From assembly GCA_020746105.1 (NCBI GenBank), contig CM036629.1, forward strand, positions 689,501-753,500: a stretch of DNA of 64,000 nt. Reading direction: 5' to 3'. Both the position numbers and the translations under genes were made by a program. Of the stretch, positions 23,041 to 33,628 are shown piece after piece (within the stretch, counting starts at the first letter, position 1; each line of letters starts with the position of its first letter). Under the pieces are notes generated by a model. The model was not told the origin of the DNA. It did no database searches and worked only from the letters and a program-made list of their open reading frames with translations. This stretch comes from Trogon surrucura (taxonomy: Eukaryota; Chordata; Aves; Trogoniformes; Trogonidae).

Positions 23041-26000
23041 GCTAGCAGGAAGAGTTCTAGAAGGCGGGCACGGGGCACGTCGTCAGGTACGGCCGATAAA
23101 CGAAGGCAAACATCAGGTGTCCGTACAGGAAGGAACTGAACTACTTCCTCGTGTTGGACTTAATAGCAAATTACCAGAGAGACACTACACATTACCACAA
23201 TCTGCACATCAAACCAGGCAGAAAGCAACCTGCAATTATACAATTAGATTGATACACAAGCTTCCCGCTTGTGTTTATTTCTGCTGCCAATCATGCTGCT
23301 TACTGGAAAACAAGGGCTCTGAGCATCCGTCGTGCCTCACACGTTTTCTCCTCTATGCTTTGCTGTGTTGAGGGGCTTTACTGAATGCATCTCACTCTTT
23401 TAACATCCCGATGATTCTGTTTTTAAGATTACACCTTGCGCAGGTACCTCCCGGCTGTACCGAAACGCACGGCACATAACCTATCCCAGCAGCAACCGGC
23501 GGCACGGAACATGAGAACAGGAGAGAGACAAAAGAACGTTGATTATTAGCTGATGAAGGCAGCTGACTGAAACCTAACAAAACTCTAGATTTCAAACAAA
23601 ATTTATGAGATGAAAATTGTTTAACTGTGCTGTGCACTGACAAAAAACATAAGAGGTGAATGCAACTACGAGAACCCTTTGTATTTGATCTTGGTTTCCT
23701 CATAACACAGTGCCTCTCTAAAGGACTACATGTTGAGCACATCTCAGATACCTGAGATAGGTCTACCAGCCCAGGTTTGACGCACGGGTGATCTCCCAGG
23801 TCTCCATGATAATTTATTTTTAAAAATAAACCCACCCTATCTTTAATCACACTTACTCAAACCAATATAGTTCCCATGCCTCTCAAGCATCCTTCACTTA
23901 CACGTACCTAGCGCAGCCAAAGCATCGCGGGCTGCACACCTCACTGCAAAGTCTGTGCACCGAATCGACGGGGTAGGTCCCTAGGGCAGATGCTGTTTAT
24001 ACAGCACAGCGAGGCAGCAGAGCCCACGTACACAAACAGGCATCGACCTGCCTGGGGATGGAGCCATCCCGAAGAGCCAGCACATCGCCCTGCGCCTGTG
24101 TCGAAGAGAAGCCTCTCGCACCCCTCCAGCCTCTGGGAATGGGGGTGAAGACATGAAACGAGGGGGCAGAGCCCATCGCGAGGACACCGCCATGGTGGTG
24201 GAGGCAGAGGACCCAGAACCTCACCATGTGCCTGGATGGGCAGAGCCGGCCCCGGGAGCCAGCAGCAAGGACTGGGTAAGCTGGAAATCGGGTTGTCCGT
24301 TCTATGAGCCCAAAACGTCCGTGCCGTGGCGATGGCTTTACGGGGTTTTGTACACGCACGCAAATAAAACTTCTGATAATCATTCCCTTTTCATAAATGA
24401 TTTTGTTTTGGCTTCTCAACCTCACTTAGCTTTCCTATCAACTCTTACCACACAGAGTCCTTCGTTTCCCAACGAATGTTGAGAGAGTTCTCTCGATAAC
24501 GTTTGCAGCACTTAACAGCTCAAATCACAGTGACTCACGCACACAATTTCTGAAGCCCACACCTCACGCTGGTGGCAAATGATTCAGATACGTGGAGGCA
24601 CGACAGTTTAGAGACATGGAGCGGCATCTGCCAGAATGCGTGCGGCACTGCCCCGGTAGCTCGGGCTGTGAGCTGGGAGACTCAGTTTGCCCCAGTTTGC
24701 TCCTTCCCACCTCACGGCACCGGCCTTCTAACTCTTCCCTCTCTCACATGATAATCCTGAAGGCTGTCTCGCTGTGCTTCGGGATCACCTGTTCCTGTAG
24801 ACGCCCACAGATCAGCACACCTACTCATATAGCAAACCGGAAATTCCTTCTGCTCCCTGTCCTCCAAGGAATGCACCTGTATTTTTAGAGGAACTGGCCT
24901 TACTTTCATGTATTTTCAGGGTTGCTGGTTTTTACTATTTTTTATGACAATTAAAACATGTTAAATTGTCACACAGTACTACAGCTTTTGGAAAGCGTAC
25001 TCATGGATTTTAACAAAACGGTTAAAATGAGAATACAAGTCCCCACATTCCCTCACTCGGAAGGGCTAGGCCATGCAATAAAAGCCAAGAACCCGCTCAC
25101 AACAAAGCAGAACTGGGACATTCCTGCTGATGGCAAAAATCAGAGTTCAAGTAACTCAAGTGCAGCCAGGTTCAGAGAGCACCAGCATAGCCACTGGTCA
25201 TTTACAGGGCTCATGGACCAGCCAGGGCGGGTGGGCTTTTATTTCGTGGAGAAGAATAACTAACGTTTGACTTACGTGACAGGAAAATTGGAGAAGGTTA
25301 TCAAAACAGAGGATCTCGGCACCAATGAGCACTTGTTTCAGGAAAGATCCCTTGGCACACAAAATTATTCACCTTTACACACTGACCTGAGTAGATTTGT
25401 TACTTTCTAATTTGACACCTTCCAGAAAACCTTCTCTAATGTATAAAAGCCTTCTCCAAACTTGTGTGAGAAGACACCGATTCTTTGCTGTTGGTACCGA
25501 ATCTTCAGCTGTGCTGCACAAGGCACTCGAGAAACCTTCTCGGGACTTCAGCTCGAGAGCCCTTCCCCAAAGTCACGAGAGCAGCTGGAATCAACCAAGT
25601 CACCATTTCAGGGCCAAAAGAACTGTCCAGCTGTCACTGCACAAGGGTTTAAGGAAAAGCCAAATTCCAAACCAATCTAAAAGGCAATGCTGCACAGCAT
25701 TTTAGAGTCGAGATGGTAATTTGCACCGACACCAAAACCCTTCAACAGCAGGACAGGACTGGAGTAATACCCAGAGTCTCTCCGCTTGGAGCACCGGCAC
25801 AATAAACATCCGCTCTTCTTTCTTGCTTTCACAGAAACTCCACAAAACTACAAGCAAAACGCAAAACACGTGTTTTTTGCCGTGTGGAACTTTTACCTGA
25901 GACATCGCAATACAACTATTCAAACAACATTTCTCATTTTTTGGCATCACTGGTGAGACCGAGAGTCCCGAATGGTCATTGGGCCTGTCACCACAACGGT

Positions 26001-26300
26001 CCCAAGAGAGCAGGTGAAGCGTTTCTTGCACCCTGCATCTCGGCAGAAATTCTTTTATCAAGCAATGCCATGTTTGGATCTCCAAAGCAAGCCCCAGCAC
26101 ATACCAAAGGGAAGCTGCTTTTCCTCAGGGGTCAGGAGGCCAGCGAGACCTCCAGCTACATTTGCAAAGTGCACGGGGATTCGGCCGTGCTTTTTCCTTG
26201 TGCGAATACATACAGGATTAAAACTGCCCTGGAAATGCGGGCAAAGGACATTTTCTGTATTTAAGAGACATTAAGTAGGCTGCAAACAAATGGATCAAAT
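23041..26300. other. Intergenic DNA, no gene recognised
   Basis: About 3.3 kb of mixed single-copy DNA. Frames up to 152 codons occur on the minus strand (for example 23850-23392) and show no domain. No repeats of known type. Confidence 0.5.
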
Positions 26301-26322
26301 TGTGCTCTTCCTTTTTTCACAG

Positions 26323-26402
26323 GATCCCGGTAGGGAGCCCTCAGCATCAGTGCCCTGAGCGCGGCCATGCTGGAGAGGAACAGCACAGCAAGACGAGCAA
26401 AG
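26323..26402 (+). other. Exon-like segment with acceptor, Kozak-type ATG and donor
   Basis: A strong pyrimidine tract and acceptor (tgctcttccttttttcacag, ending 26322) precede an 80-bp GC-rich segment. It ends at a plausible 5' splice site (caaag|gtagaa, GT at 26403). The ATG at 26367 lies in the good context gcggccATGc and opens 12 codons (MLERNSTARRAK) exactly to the donor in phase 0. The surrounding DNA is AT-rich. It could be an early exon of an unannotated gene or lncRNA. I recognise no family. Confidence 0.25.
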
Positions 26403-26429
26403 GTAGAAAATGGAGGACGCAGATTATAA

Positions 26430-26740
26430 AATTCAGTCACATTTTAAAATTTTCTGCTACAATAATTCACTTTATGTAGAATTAATGTGGCTGATTGAAC
26501 GTTTGTGCTGTAATTTACTTATAATTAACATTTTATGGTGAACAGATTTCACCATCTCCTTCATGCTGTGAACTCCAAGCCATAGGTCAAAAATAGAGAT
26601 GAAACAGATAAGCACAAAATATTCTCACTGAAATATTAATGAGATTTTAATTTACTACTTTAAAAATACATCTTTCATCAATGCCTGTATATCAAATCAT
26701 TATTTTAATTTTTTTACATTGTATTAAAAAATATAATGAA
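26430..26740. promoter_or_regulatory. Candidate conserved non-coding element (enhancer-like)
   Basis: Very AT-rich but not low-complexity. It contains gtagaattaatgtggctgat (about 26477), tttacttataattaacattt (about 26515) and gaaatattaatgagatttta (about 26631), all carrying homeodomain cores. It is repeat-free and starts about 30 bp after the exon-like segment. Inferred enhancer or splicing-flank conservation. Confidence 0.35.
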
Positions 26741-28080
26741 CTTTCCTAACTGGTTGAAAGACCCTGAAATATCTATTGTGAAGAGACAGCTCAGAGGAAC
26801 AAAAAGGCCCAAACATTCGCAGCTATCGGAAATCTCCCACAGTGACTGGGTGAGCATCAGCTTAAACTGAACAGAATACCTTTACCGTCAAGCACCCAGA
26901 ACTGTGGGTCTCCAGTCTCAGTACCCTCCGTGGTCCAAAGAGACGTTATTCTACCCGCTAAGACCTTATCAATAAGTTTAAGGTCAGTCTCTAAAAAAAT
27001 TCAACTGCCCCAAACTTCTCCCAAGAGAACCTGTTGCACCTACTGTTGAGATCTAAGATAGACAAGGTGGTGTTTTAGTCAGACATTCTTATGTTTTAAG
27101 CATGTTCTGGCTAAATTTGAAACCCTCCAGAACCCTCTGCCATTAAGAAAGACACCACGAGTCAGAGGGGAGATACGATTCTTCATGGTCTAGGCAGAAA
27201 TCCAGAAGAAAACTTGTATGAAATCTGAAATCTACTCACAACACATACTCAGAGCTGCCTTTCCTAAGGATGACAGACCACATCTGAATAAATTATCAGG
27301 TCATCTGCAATTCATACAGTTTCCTATATTCCTACACGCTATCAAACGGGCAACTGAGGACGTTCCCGGAATGGTCTGGTGACAGAGAATGAAGATATGG
27401 GATGACAATGAAAAAGTCAGCAGAAAATCCTAAGTCAATGGAACTGTTTTATGCTCTTTACTTCCTAGCCTGCACCAGTCCATTCAAAAGGCTCATTAGA
27501 ATTTCAAATCAAAAGCTGAATAATACAAGCATTATAAATCTGTTACAAACAAACCTGAAAATGCATCAAGCAAAATATACAAGGAATGTTCCTTCTTGAA
27601 TTGCACTGGTTTTTCCTACAGGTTTTTTTGCTGGGAATCGGCAACTATTTGTTTTTAGGGTAAGCCTGTCTTTTTTAATTTACTTTACTTATTTAAATGG
27701 AAGGCCAGTGTCTGCATGTCTCCTCAGTCCCTCTACAGCTTGAAGAACGGAATCTGGACACTTTTTGGGTTTCTCTATATAGCCATAGGCCTTTTCTTTT
27801 TTTATTATTATTTTTTAAGACATTACAAGTATAAAAATATTTACCTGTGGGAGAAGTCTCAAGAGAAATCAGAGCCTGAGCTCACTGCGGCATCCCACCA
27901 CAGAATGACTCCTAATTGGCAGCTAAATCCTTGAGAGCATAAAGTCAGATCTCCTGGTAGAGCAGCAACTGGAAGGTGATTTCTGACGGGTCCAGATACC
28001 TCCCCGCTCCCCGGTCACAGTGGCAGCACGTGGGTCTTTCCAAAGCTGTTCTGTAAGACCAGGGGGCTTGTTCGTACCAA
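26741..28080. other. Intergenic DNA, no gene recognised
   Basis: AT-rich single-copy DNA without supported features. Confidence 0.5.
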
Positions 28081-28081
28081 T

Positions 28082-28165
28082 ACAGAATCACAGAATCGTT
28101 GAGGCTGGAAAAGATCTCCAAGATCATCAAGTCCAGCCTATAGATCATCAAGTCCAGCCTATACC
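28082..28165 (-). mobile_element. CR1 LINE 3' fragment with internal 21-bp duplication
   Basis: The sequence acagaatcacagaatcgttg, then a 'gaggctggaaaagatctcca' block, is the CR1 terminus in antisense. The 21-bp unit at 28121-28141 (starting agatcatcaagtccagccta) is repeated perfectly at 28142-28162. The identity of the two units suggests duplication well after insertion of the CR1 copy. Confidence 0.93.
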
Positions 28166-28444
28166 TCTACTAACAATTAGAACCATTGATCAGAAGGCCT
28201 CTAAAAAGAAAATAAACCCTTGATGTTGTTTTAAAGTAAACCAAGTCAGACCCTTTTTAGTAACAACAGAGTAGAAAAAGTAAGGTACAAACTACCACCA
28301 AAACCTGAGTGAGGGAAATGTGTTGCTTTTCAGAATAAGCAAGAAAAAAACCCCCAAAATTTACACGAAAATACATTATACTGTATTAATGGATAAGACT
28401 TGCATAACTTTTTTGTTGTTTGTTGTATTTTTAACATTTTTCAG

Positions 28445-28551
28445 AATGAAAAATAAAAAACAACGTGGCAGAAAAAGAAAAGTCAAACAGAGCAATCAAG
28501 TACTGAAGCAAAGATTCCAAACCACTATTGCCTATCACCCACCAAAAACTG
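28445..28551 (+). other. Exon-like segment with consensus acceptor and donor
   Basis: It is bounded by a T-rich tract plus acceptor (tatttttaacatttttcag, ending 28444) and a perfect gtaagt donor (GT at 28552-28553). The 107-bp body carries an open frame rich in Lys and Arg (beginning MKNKKQRGRKRKVKQ from the ATG at 28446), which would look like a nuclear localisation signal if translated. No domain is recognised. It lies on the same strand as, and about 2 kb downstream of, the exon-like segment at 26323. It could be a lncRNA exon or chance. Confidence 0.27.
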
Positions 28552-29735
28552 GTAAGTCTTTCCCAAATGCTGCCAGACTACAGGAACACGTACATTCAGC
28601 CAGAACACTACGCTACGCTTTGGGAAGCCGAAGTGGTGGCAGCGAGAGGACACCCAGGCTGGGATGCCCACATGGCCCAAGGGAGCGCGGAGCTGGGCCG
28701 GGGACAGCCGGGGACAGAGCAGGACAACACAGTTCCCCTGAGGCTGGAGAAAGAGCTGTTGAAGCGGACAAAGTCCATCAGTTGCTTAAAAAAACCTCCA
28801 AAATTTAAAAATTGCAATGTGGTAGAGGTCTTCATCCCTTTGATCTCTTACCTACTGGCACCTAAGCTATGTGGACTCATCTTCAAATGAAGTATAAATG
28901 AGGAGAAGCTGTTCTGACAGATGTTCTCTCTGTGCTTGCTCATTCCCAGGATCTCCGTTACCATTTTCTAACACATAAGACCTTTCTCTAGAGCACGGGC
29001 TAGGCTTCGGCTCAAAAATTGGGCTAAACCTTGAGCGACTGTCTTCCACACGCATCAGCTTGAGGAACCTTTATGCGAAATCTGAGCAAGAAGCTTAAAT
29101 TCTAAGCACCGAATCCCAGAAACGTTATTTACTAAGCACCAAGTTCACCTGGAAGAGACGTTAATCATGGCTGAAAGCCCGGGGCTCCCCGATCAAAAGG
29201 ACCAGCCCAAAGCATACGCCGAGAAATTCAGACACAAACACACGATGCAACAACCTCGCTGCTCAGCTGCCGTGCATCCTCCTCGGGCGGGATATTCCTG
29301 CCCCGGCTCAGCTGGGCAGCAGGGGAAAACACCCTGTACACGCAGGAAAACAGCTTGCTCTGTCTTAGGGAAGCAGAAAGGAAAGAAATGCACAAATAAA
29401 CAAACACTTCAAAGATAACAATGAAATCTCACCAGTTGCAGCACATGTCCACTCAGTCTTTTTTTTCCTAAGTGCCTTTCCTTAGTAAAAGCCATCAAAT
29501 TTCATTGTGAATTAGTAATAATTTTTTTTTTTTCAGCGGCATTGAAGAATTAAAGCAAGAGAGAAAGGGAAAGCATGCAAGAGAGAAAAGGAGGGAGAGA
29601 AAGAGAGAGGTTAAACTCAAAGGCAGAGAGAGCGAAATGGACCAGATTATACAAAATTAAAAAGCAAATACGCACAGACAATTTGTGCCGAGTGATTGCA
29701 AGCAATTACAGTCCGGCTTTTCTGGAGGGAAAATT
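28552..29735. other. Intergenic DNA, no gene recognised
   Basis: Mixed DNA with no known repeat. Open frames are short. Confidence 0.45.
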
Positions 29736-29740
29736 GGGGA

Positions 29741-29751
29741 GGGGGGGGGGG
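29741..29751 (+). repeat. Poly-G run (G11)
   Basis: Eleven uninterrupted G, preceded by gggga. Possible quadruplex-forming tract and a likely site of sequencing or length error. Confidence 0.85.
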
Positions 29752-29966
29752 AAGGTTATTTCAGCTTAAAAGGAGACTTTATTCATTCCTGATCAGCTTC
29801 TCCTACTATTCTCTCTTTTATTCTTGGATATCAATTTAAAAAAAAATCACCCTTCAGATGTTACATGTCTAACCCTGGGAATCCCACCCCTGGGCACAGA
29901 GGGAGGATTTCAGCTTCCAATCGGCTCTTTCTATAGCCCTGAAAAAGCAATTTGCTCATAAAGGAT

Positions 29967-30030
29967 GAAAAAAAAAAAAAAAAAAGGAGGGGGGAAAGAA
30001 AGAAAGAAAAAGAAAGAAAGAAAAGGAGGG
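29967..30030 (+). repeat. 64-bp homopurine tract with (AAAG)n
   Basis: Unbroken A/G run: a poly-A of about 18, then gggggg, then (aaag)n. Such tracts can form triplex (H-DNA) structures. On the complementary strand it produces spurious Phe/Ser-rich open frames. It sits just upstream of the CpG-rich block at 30.13 kb. Confidence 0.9.
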
Positions 30031-30129
30031 CAAAAAAGGAAAAACCACAACAAGGGCACACGTTTCTCTCGGAGGAGAGCTTCAATTTTACTGTAATTGT
30101 CTGAAGAAGAGCTGCTTTGATCTGCAGAA

Positions 30130-30375
30130 TTATTATTATGCCTGAGCTGCCCGCCTGCTCCCGTCCCAGCTGGGCTTTGGCACGAGCCCACCGACGGGGA
30201 CGGGGGCTGCCCCGGCCTCGCCCAGCGCGGGGCTCTCCCTCCCCTCTCCTCGGTGCCTCTGAACTTGATTCCAGGAGCACCCGAAGGGCCCCCAGCCCCG
30301 GGGCTCTGCGCTCCCTGGAGCGGGGGCTCGGCTCCTCCTCACCCCCCGGCTCGGCAGAGAGGAGATTAAAATGCT
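30130..30375. other. CpG-rich block
   Basis: GC-rich stretch of about 245 bp (words such as ccgacggggacgggggctgc) between AT-rich flanks, next to a homopurine tract. This arrangement is seen at some promoters, but I see no transcription start motif. It may be an orphan CpG island. Confidence 0.5.
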
Positions 30376-33075
30376 GAGATCGCCTCCCTCTAAGGATCAG
30401 GAGCGAGGGTTTAAAGCAATGTGTTTTCTTGCTTTTTTGGTCTTGCTCAGTCGTCAGCCGAAGCAACGGGAAGAAGGCTTGAAGGCCTTCGTTGCGTTTC
30501 TTGTCCTACGTCACTACCCATTAGCGTTCTGAAATTATTATTTGGTTTTTTTATATTACAACCAAATAACTTAGAGCATTTGAAACACATCTCCCAGTGC
30601 CATGCCCTGAAGTGAGATGAATTTTGCTGGTATCAGACAAAGAGGAGCAGAGGGATCTCAGGATTTTCTATTCCGGAGCAAGATACAGACCCACGTTAGA
30701 GGGATCACCACCTCCTCCATGTTGTGGAAGCACAGGAAAGCTCCAGTTCTTCCAACGAAATTTTAATGCAGCTCCCTGAAAGTCCAAGTCATCCCTCTGA
30801 GGCACTGAGAGCCCCTCCCTTCTGGGGACCTGCAGCCTGAACTTGTCTGACCTCGTAAATTCAAGATTGTTCCGCAAAACAGAGAGAAACTCGTCTCCCT
30901 TCTCGCTTGCTTACTGTTACGCGCCATCTCAGTACTTGCATGAAAACGCATTCCATGAACACAGCTAGTCTAGCAATTTAATTTTATTATTTTTTTCCAG
31001 TTTTATAAGTCAGAGTTTAGGGTACTGAGGTATTCTGCACATCAGGACAATGACATCTTATTCTTCCAGTTCTTTTGTGACTGGGACCAGAACCTTAATA
31101 CCATACAGGTATCAGTTTCTTGTGAGCTATTTATATTCAGATGAAAACTTTTAAAACCCAGTCTATTTAAGAACATTCTCAGAAATTATTACTTCTAGTT
31201 ATTATTTGAAAACAACCGTATTTAGTGATGAAGTTTTTCAAATTTCTCATTATGCAAAGCCCTCTTCTAAGTCCCTGTTTGACTCCCACTGCCTGGGGTG
31301 GGGGGTCACCTTCAAACACCCCGAGACCACTTTGGAGGAGCACCAAGTGCCTCTAACTCCAAGGGAGCCCAGAGGAGTGCCGGGTTCTTGAAGGAAGCAA
31401 GATTCTTAAAGGACACAGAAGGAAGAAACATCGAAAATACCTTTCCAGGCATCCAAGGGTCAGATAAAGTTCAACTCCTGATGAACTATGCAGTCGAAGG
31501 CATAGGGTTCTATGGGCAAGGCCAGTAACCCAGAAATTTAAGATCTTCTCTCATCAACGAACATCCAGTTCTTCTTTCCAAAACTGCTGACACCTAACGG
31601 GATGCTCCTGTGCCCTCCTTGACATCCTGAGCTCCAGGACTCACCCCTCATCAGAGGGATCTGCTGGGGGGACACGGCACACTTTGCACCCTCGCCCTTC
31701 TCTGTCCAGTTGACTTCAAATGTCCCGAAGTTCTGCTCTGCAGAGAGCCGGCATTTGTGTTTGAAGAAGGGATATACATATATATATATGTATTTATCAG
31801 TTAGAGGGGGTTTTCTTCAAATGTAACATTTCTTATCCACGAAGCACAACTCTGAGGTCTAGCATGGAACAACAGTCAGTCCCTGGTGAGGAGATACTGG
31901 TGACCAAGTGTTTTTGCTACTCACTGAAGACAGAATAAGAATTTTGAGACTTTACATCTTTCCAAGCACTCTATGCCTAGGAAGCTTTCAAGATACACAT
32001 GCTCTTAAAATCTTTCCATTACTATATACAAAAATAATACTTTGTGTAAGCAAAGGCTTCTAAAATCATATTTATACAAATTTTCTCTGCTTGTAGAGAC
32101 TCAGAGTCCCGGTATAACTGGCGTTCTGCCCTTACGAAAAACGGCACAAATAATTTCTTAAGAAGTCTCTAACATCTTTCTGAGATAGTTGCCCGTGAAA
32201 TATGTAGCATACACAAAATATACCGAGGCGGGGTGTAACACAAACAATTTATTGGCATTAGTCTGGGATGAGCCACATAAGTCATGCAGGGCTTCACTAC
32301 TCGTAAGTATTGCCGTCATCGCCAACTCATCAATAACACCTTTCCTCCGTCGCGTCCTAGCAGGGGCTGTGTATCTCTCTAAACTATAAACGCATACAAT
32401 TTCTCAGTCAAAAGAGGAATAGGCAAATAGCCGGATTTTGCTCATTTTGTGTTCTCCAGGTAGTAAAACAGACACATATTTAATGTACGTACCAAAAAGT
32501 GCAGTGCCAATAAGTAGAGGGAGTCATATTTCCGAGTTAGTTTATAGATGGCTATATTTTATGGCCGTACTGCTGAAACCATATACATGTGCATATAAAT
32601 ATAGATAAATATCTGTAAAGTCAGAATCCGCACACATCAAAGAGAGGCCCGGATAAACGCAAGATGAAGTACGTGATAAAAATAATCCTAATTTCTATAT
32701 ACAATTATGAACTCTTGACTGAAATTACTACCTGGAAACGAGATGTTGAGGTTATACAGTGTCCTCTCATGTGGATCCTAGAGGTTGCCTTCAGAGCTAC
32801 TGCTCTTTCGCTTTATAATTTTGCTAATTGGTCATTAAGAAGTCTATAATTCTAATTCTGCTTTTGCCAGCAACACACTGTGGGTCAGCAAGTAAATTAA
32901 TCTACCTCCACACCTCAGTTTCTCCAACTGCAATACAGGGGAGCACATATCCATCACCAGGTCCTGTAGGAGTTAATCTGTTAATGTTTGTATCAATCAA
33001 GTTGTCAAGTGCTATTTAAGTGCTTATTATTACTCATACAATAATTCTCTCCTTCAGGGCTCCGTAGGTTTGTAA
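30376..33075. other. Intergenic DNA, no gene recognised
   Basis: AT-rich single-copy sequence. An alternating AT palindrome lies at 31774-31793. No gene or dispersed repeat recognised. Confidence 0.5.
31774..31793. repeat. 20-bp perfect palindrome, alternating AT/AC
   Basis: atacatatatatatatgtat equals its own reverse complement. It is a small (AT)n microsatellite flanked by complementary ends, able to extrude a hairpin. Confidence 0.85.
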
Positions 33076-33079
33076 ATGC

Positions 33080-33265
33080 CTCCTTCATCACGCACACCAA
33101 GTTCGTTTGGGGCCGGCGAGATGACCGGCGCTGCGGCGGATCGCGCCCATCTCCCCGCAGGTGGCCACAGGAGGCCAAGCGCTCCGGTGCCAGGCAGGCC
33201 CGGGACCGCCGGCGGTTTGCCCCCGCACCGAGGAGCACTTCGCCCTGTTTGCTTCACCACAACAG
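33080..33265. other. CpG-rich block adjacent to CR1
   Basis: GC-rich interval (for example gatgaccggcgctgcggcgg) ending about 45 bp before the CR1 copy. Frames are open on both strands because stops are rare at this composition. Confidence 0.45.
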
Positions 33266-33307
33266 TCGTGCCAGCTGCACTCTGCGCCGCAGTGAAGATA
33301 CATCGCA

Positions 33308-33628
33308 AAATCAGAGAATCACAGAATTGTCGAGGCTGGAGAAGCCCTCTGAGATATCAAGCCCAGCCTATGACCCAGCACCCCCACATGGGCCAGACCG
33401 TGGCTCTAAGTGCCACATCCAGCCTCTCCTTAAACCTCCCCAGGGACGGTGACTCCACCACTTCCCTGGGCAGAGCATCCCAGTGCCTGAGCACCCTCTC
33501 CATGAGGAAGGGCTGCCTGAGATCCAACCTAAACCTCCCCTGACGCAGTTTCAGGCCGTGCCCTCTCATCCTGTCACCAGTTGCCCAGGAGAAGAACCCA
33601 ACCTGCCTACAACCTCCCTTCACGTACC
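33308..33628 (-). mobile_element. CR1 LINE 3' fragment (longest copy)
   Basis: It starts at 'tcagagaatcacagaattgt' and keeps the CR1 3' blocks in order. These are 'cgaggctggagaagccctct', 'ccttaaacctccccagggac' plus 'ggtgactccaccacttccct', 'gggcagagcatcccagtgcc', 'ctctcatcctgtcaccagtt', and 'cctacaacctcccttca'. About 320 bp, minus-strand. It is the best-preserved retroelement here. The three terminal repeat words and the opening block differ slightly from the other copies, suggesting another CR1 subfamily. Confidence 0.97.

Noticed and set aside
29861-30466. 201-codon minus-strand open frame, among the longest in the window
   Set aside because: It spans a homopurine tract and a GC-rich block, giving a low-complexity Phe/Ser and Arg/Gly product with no domain.
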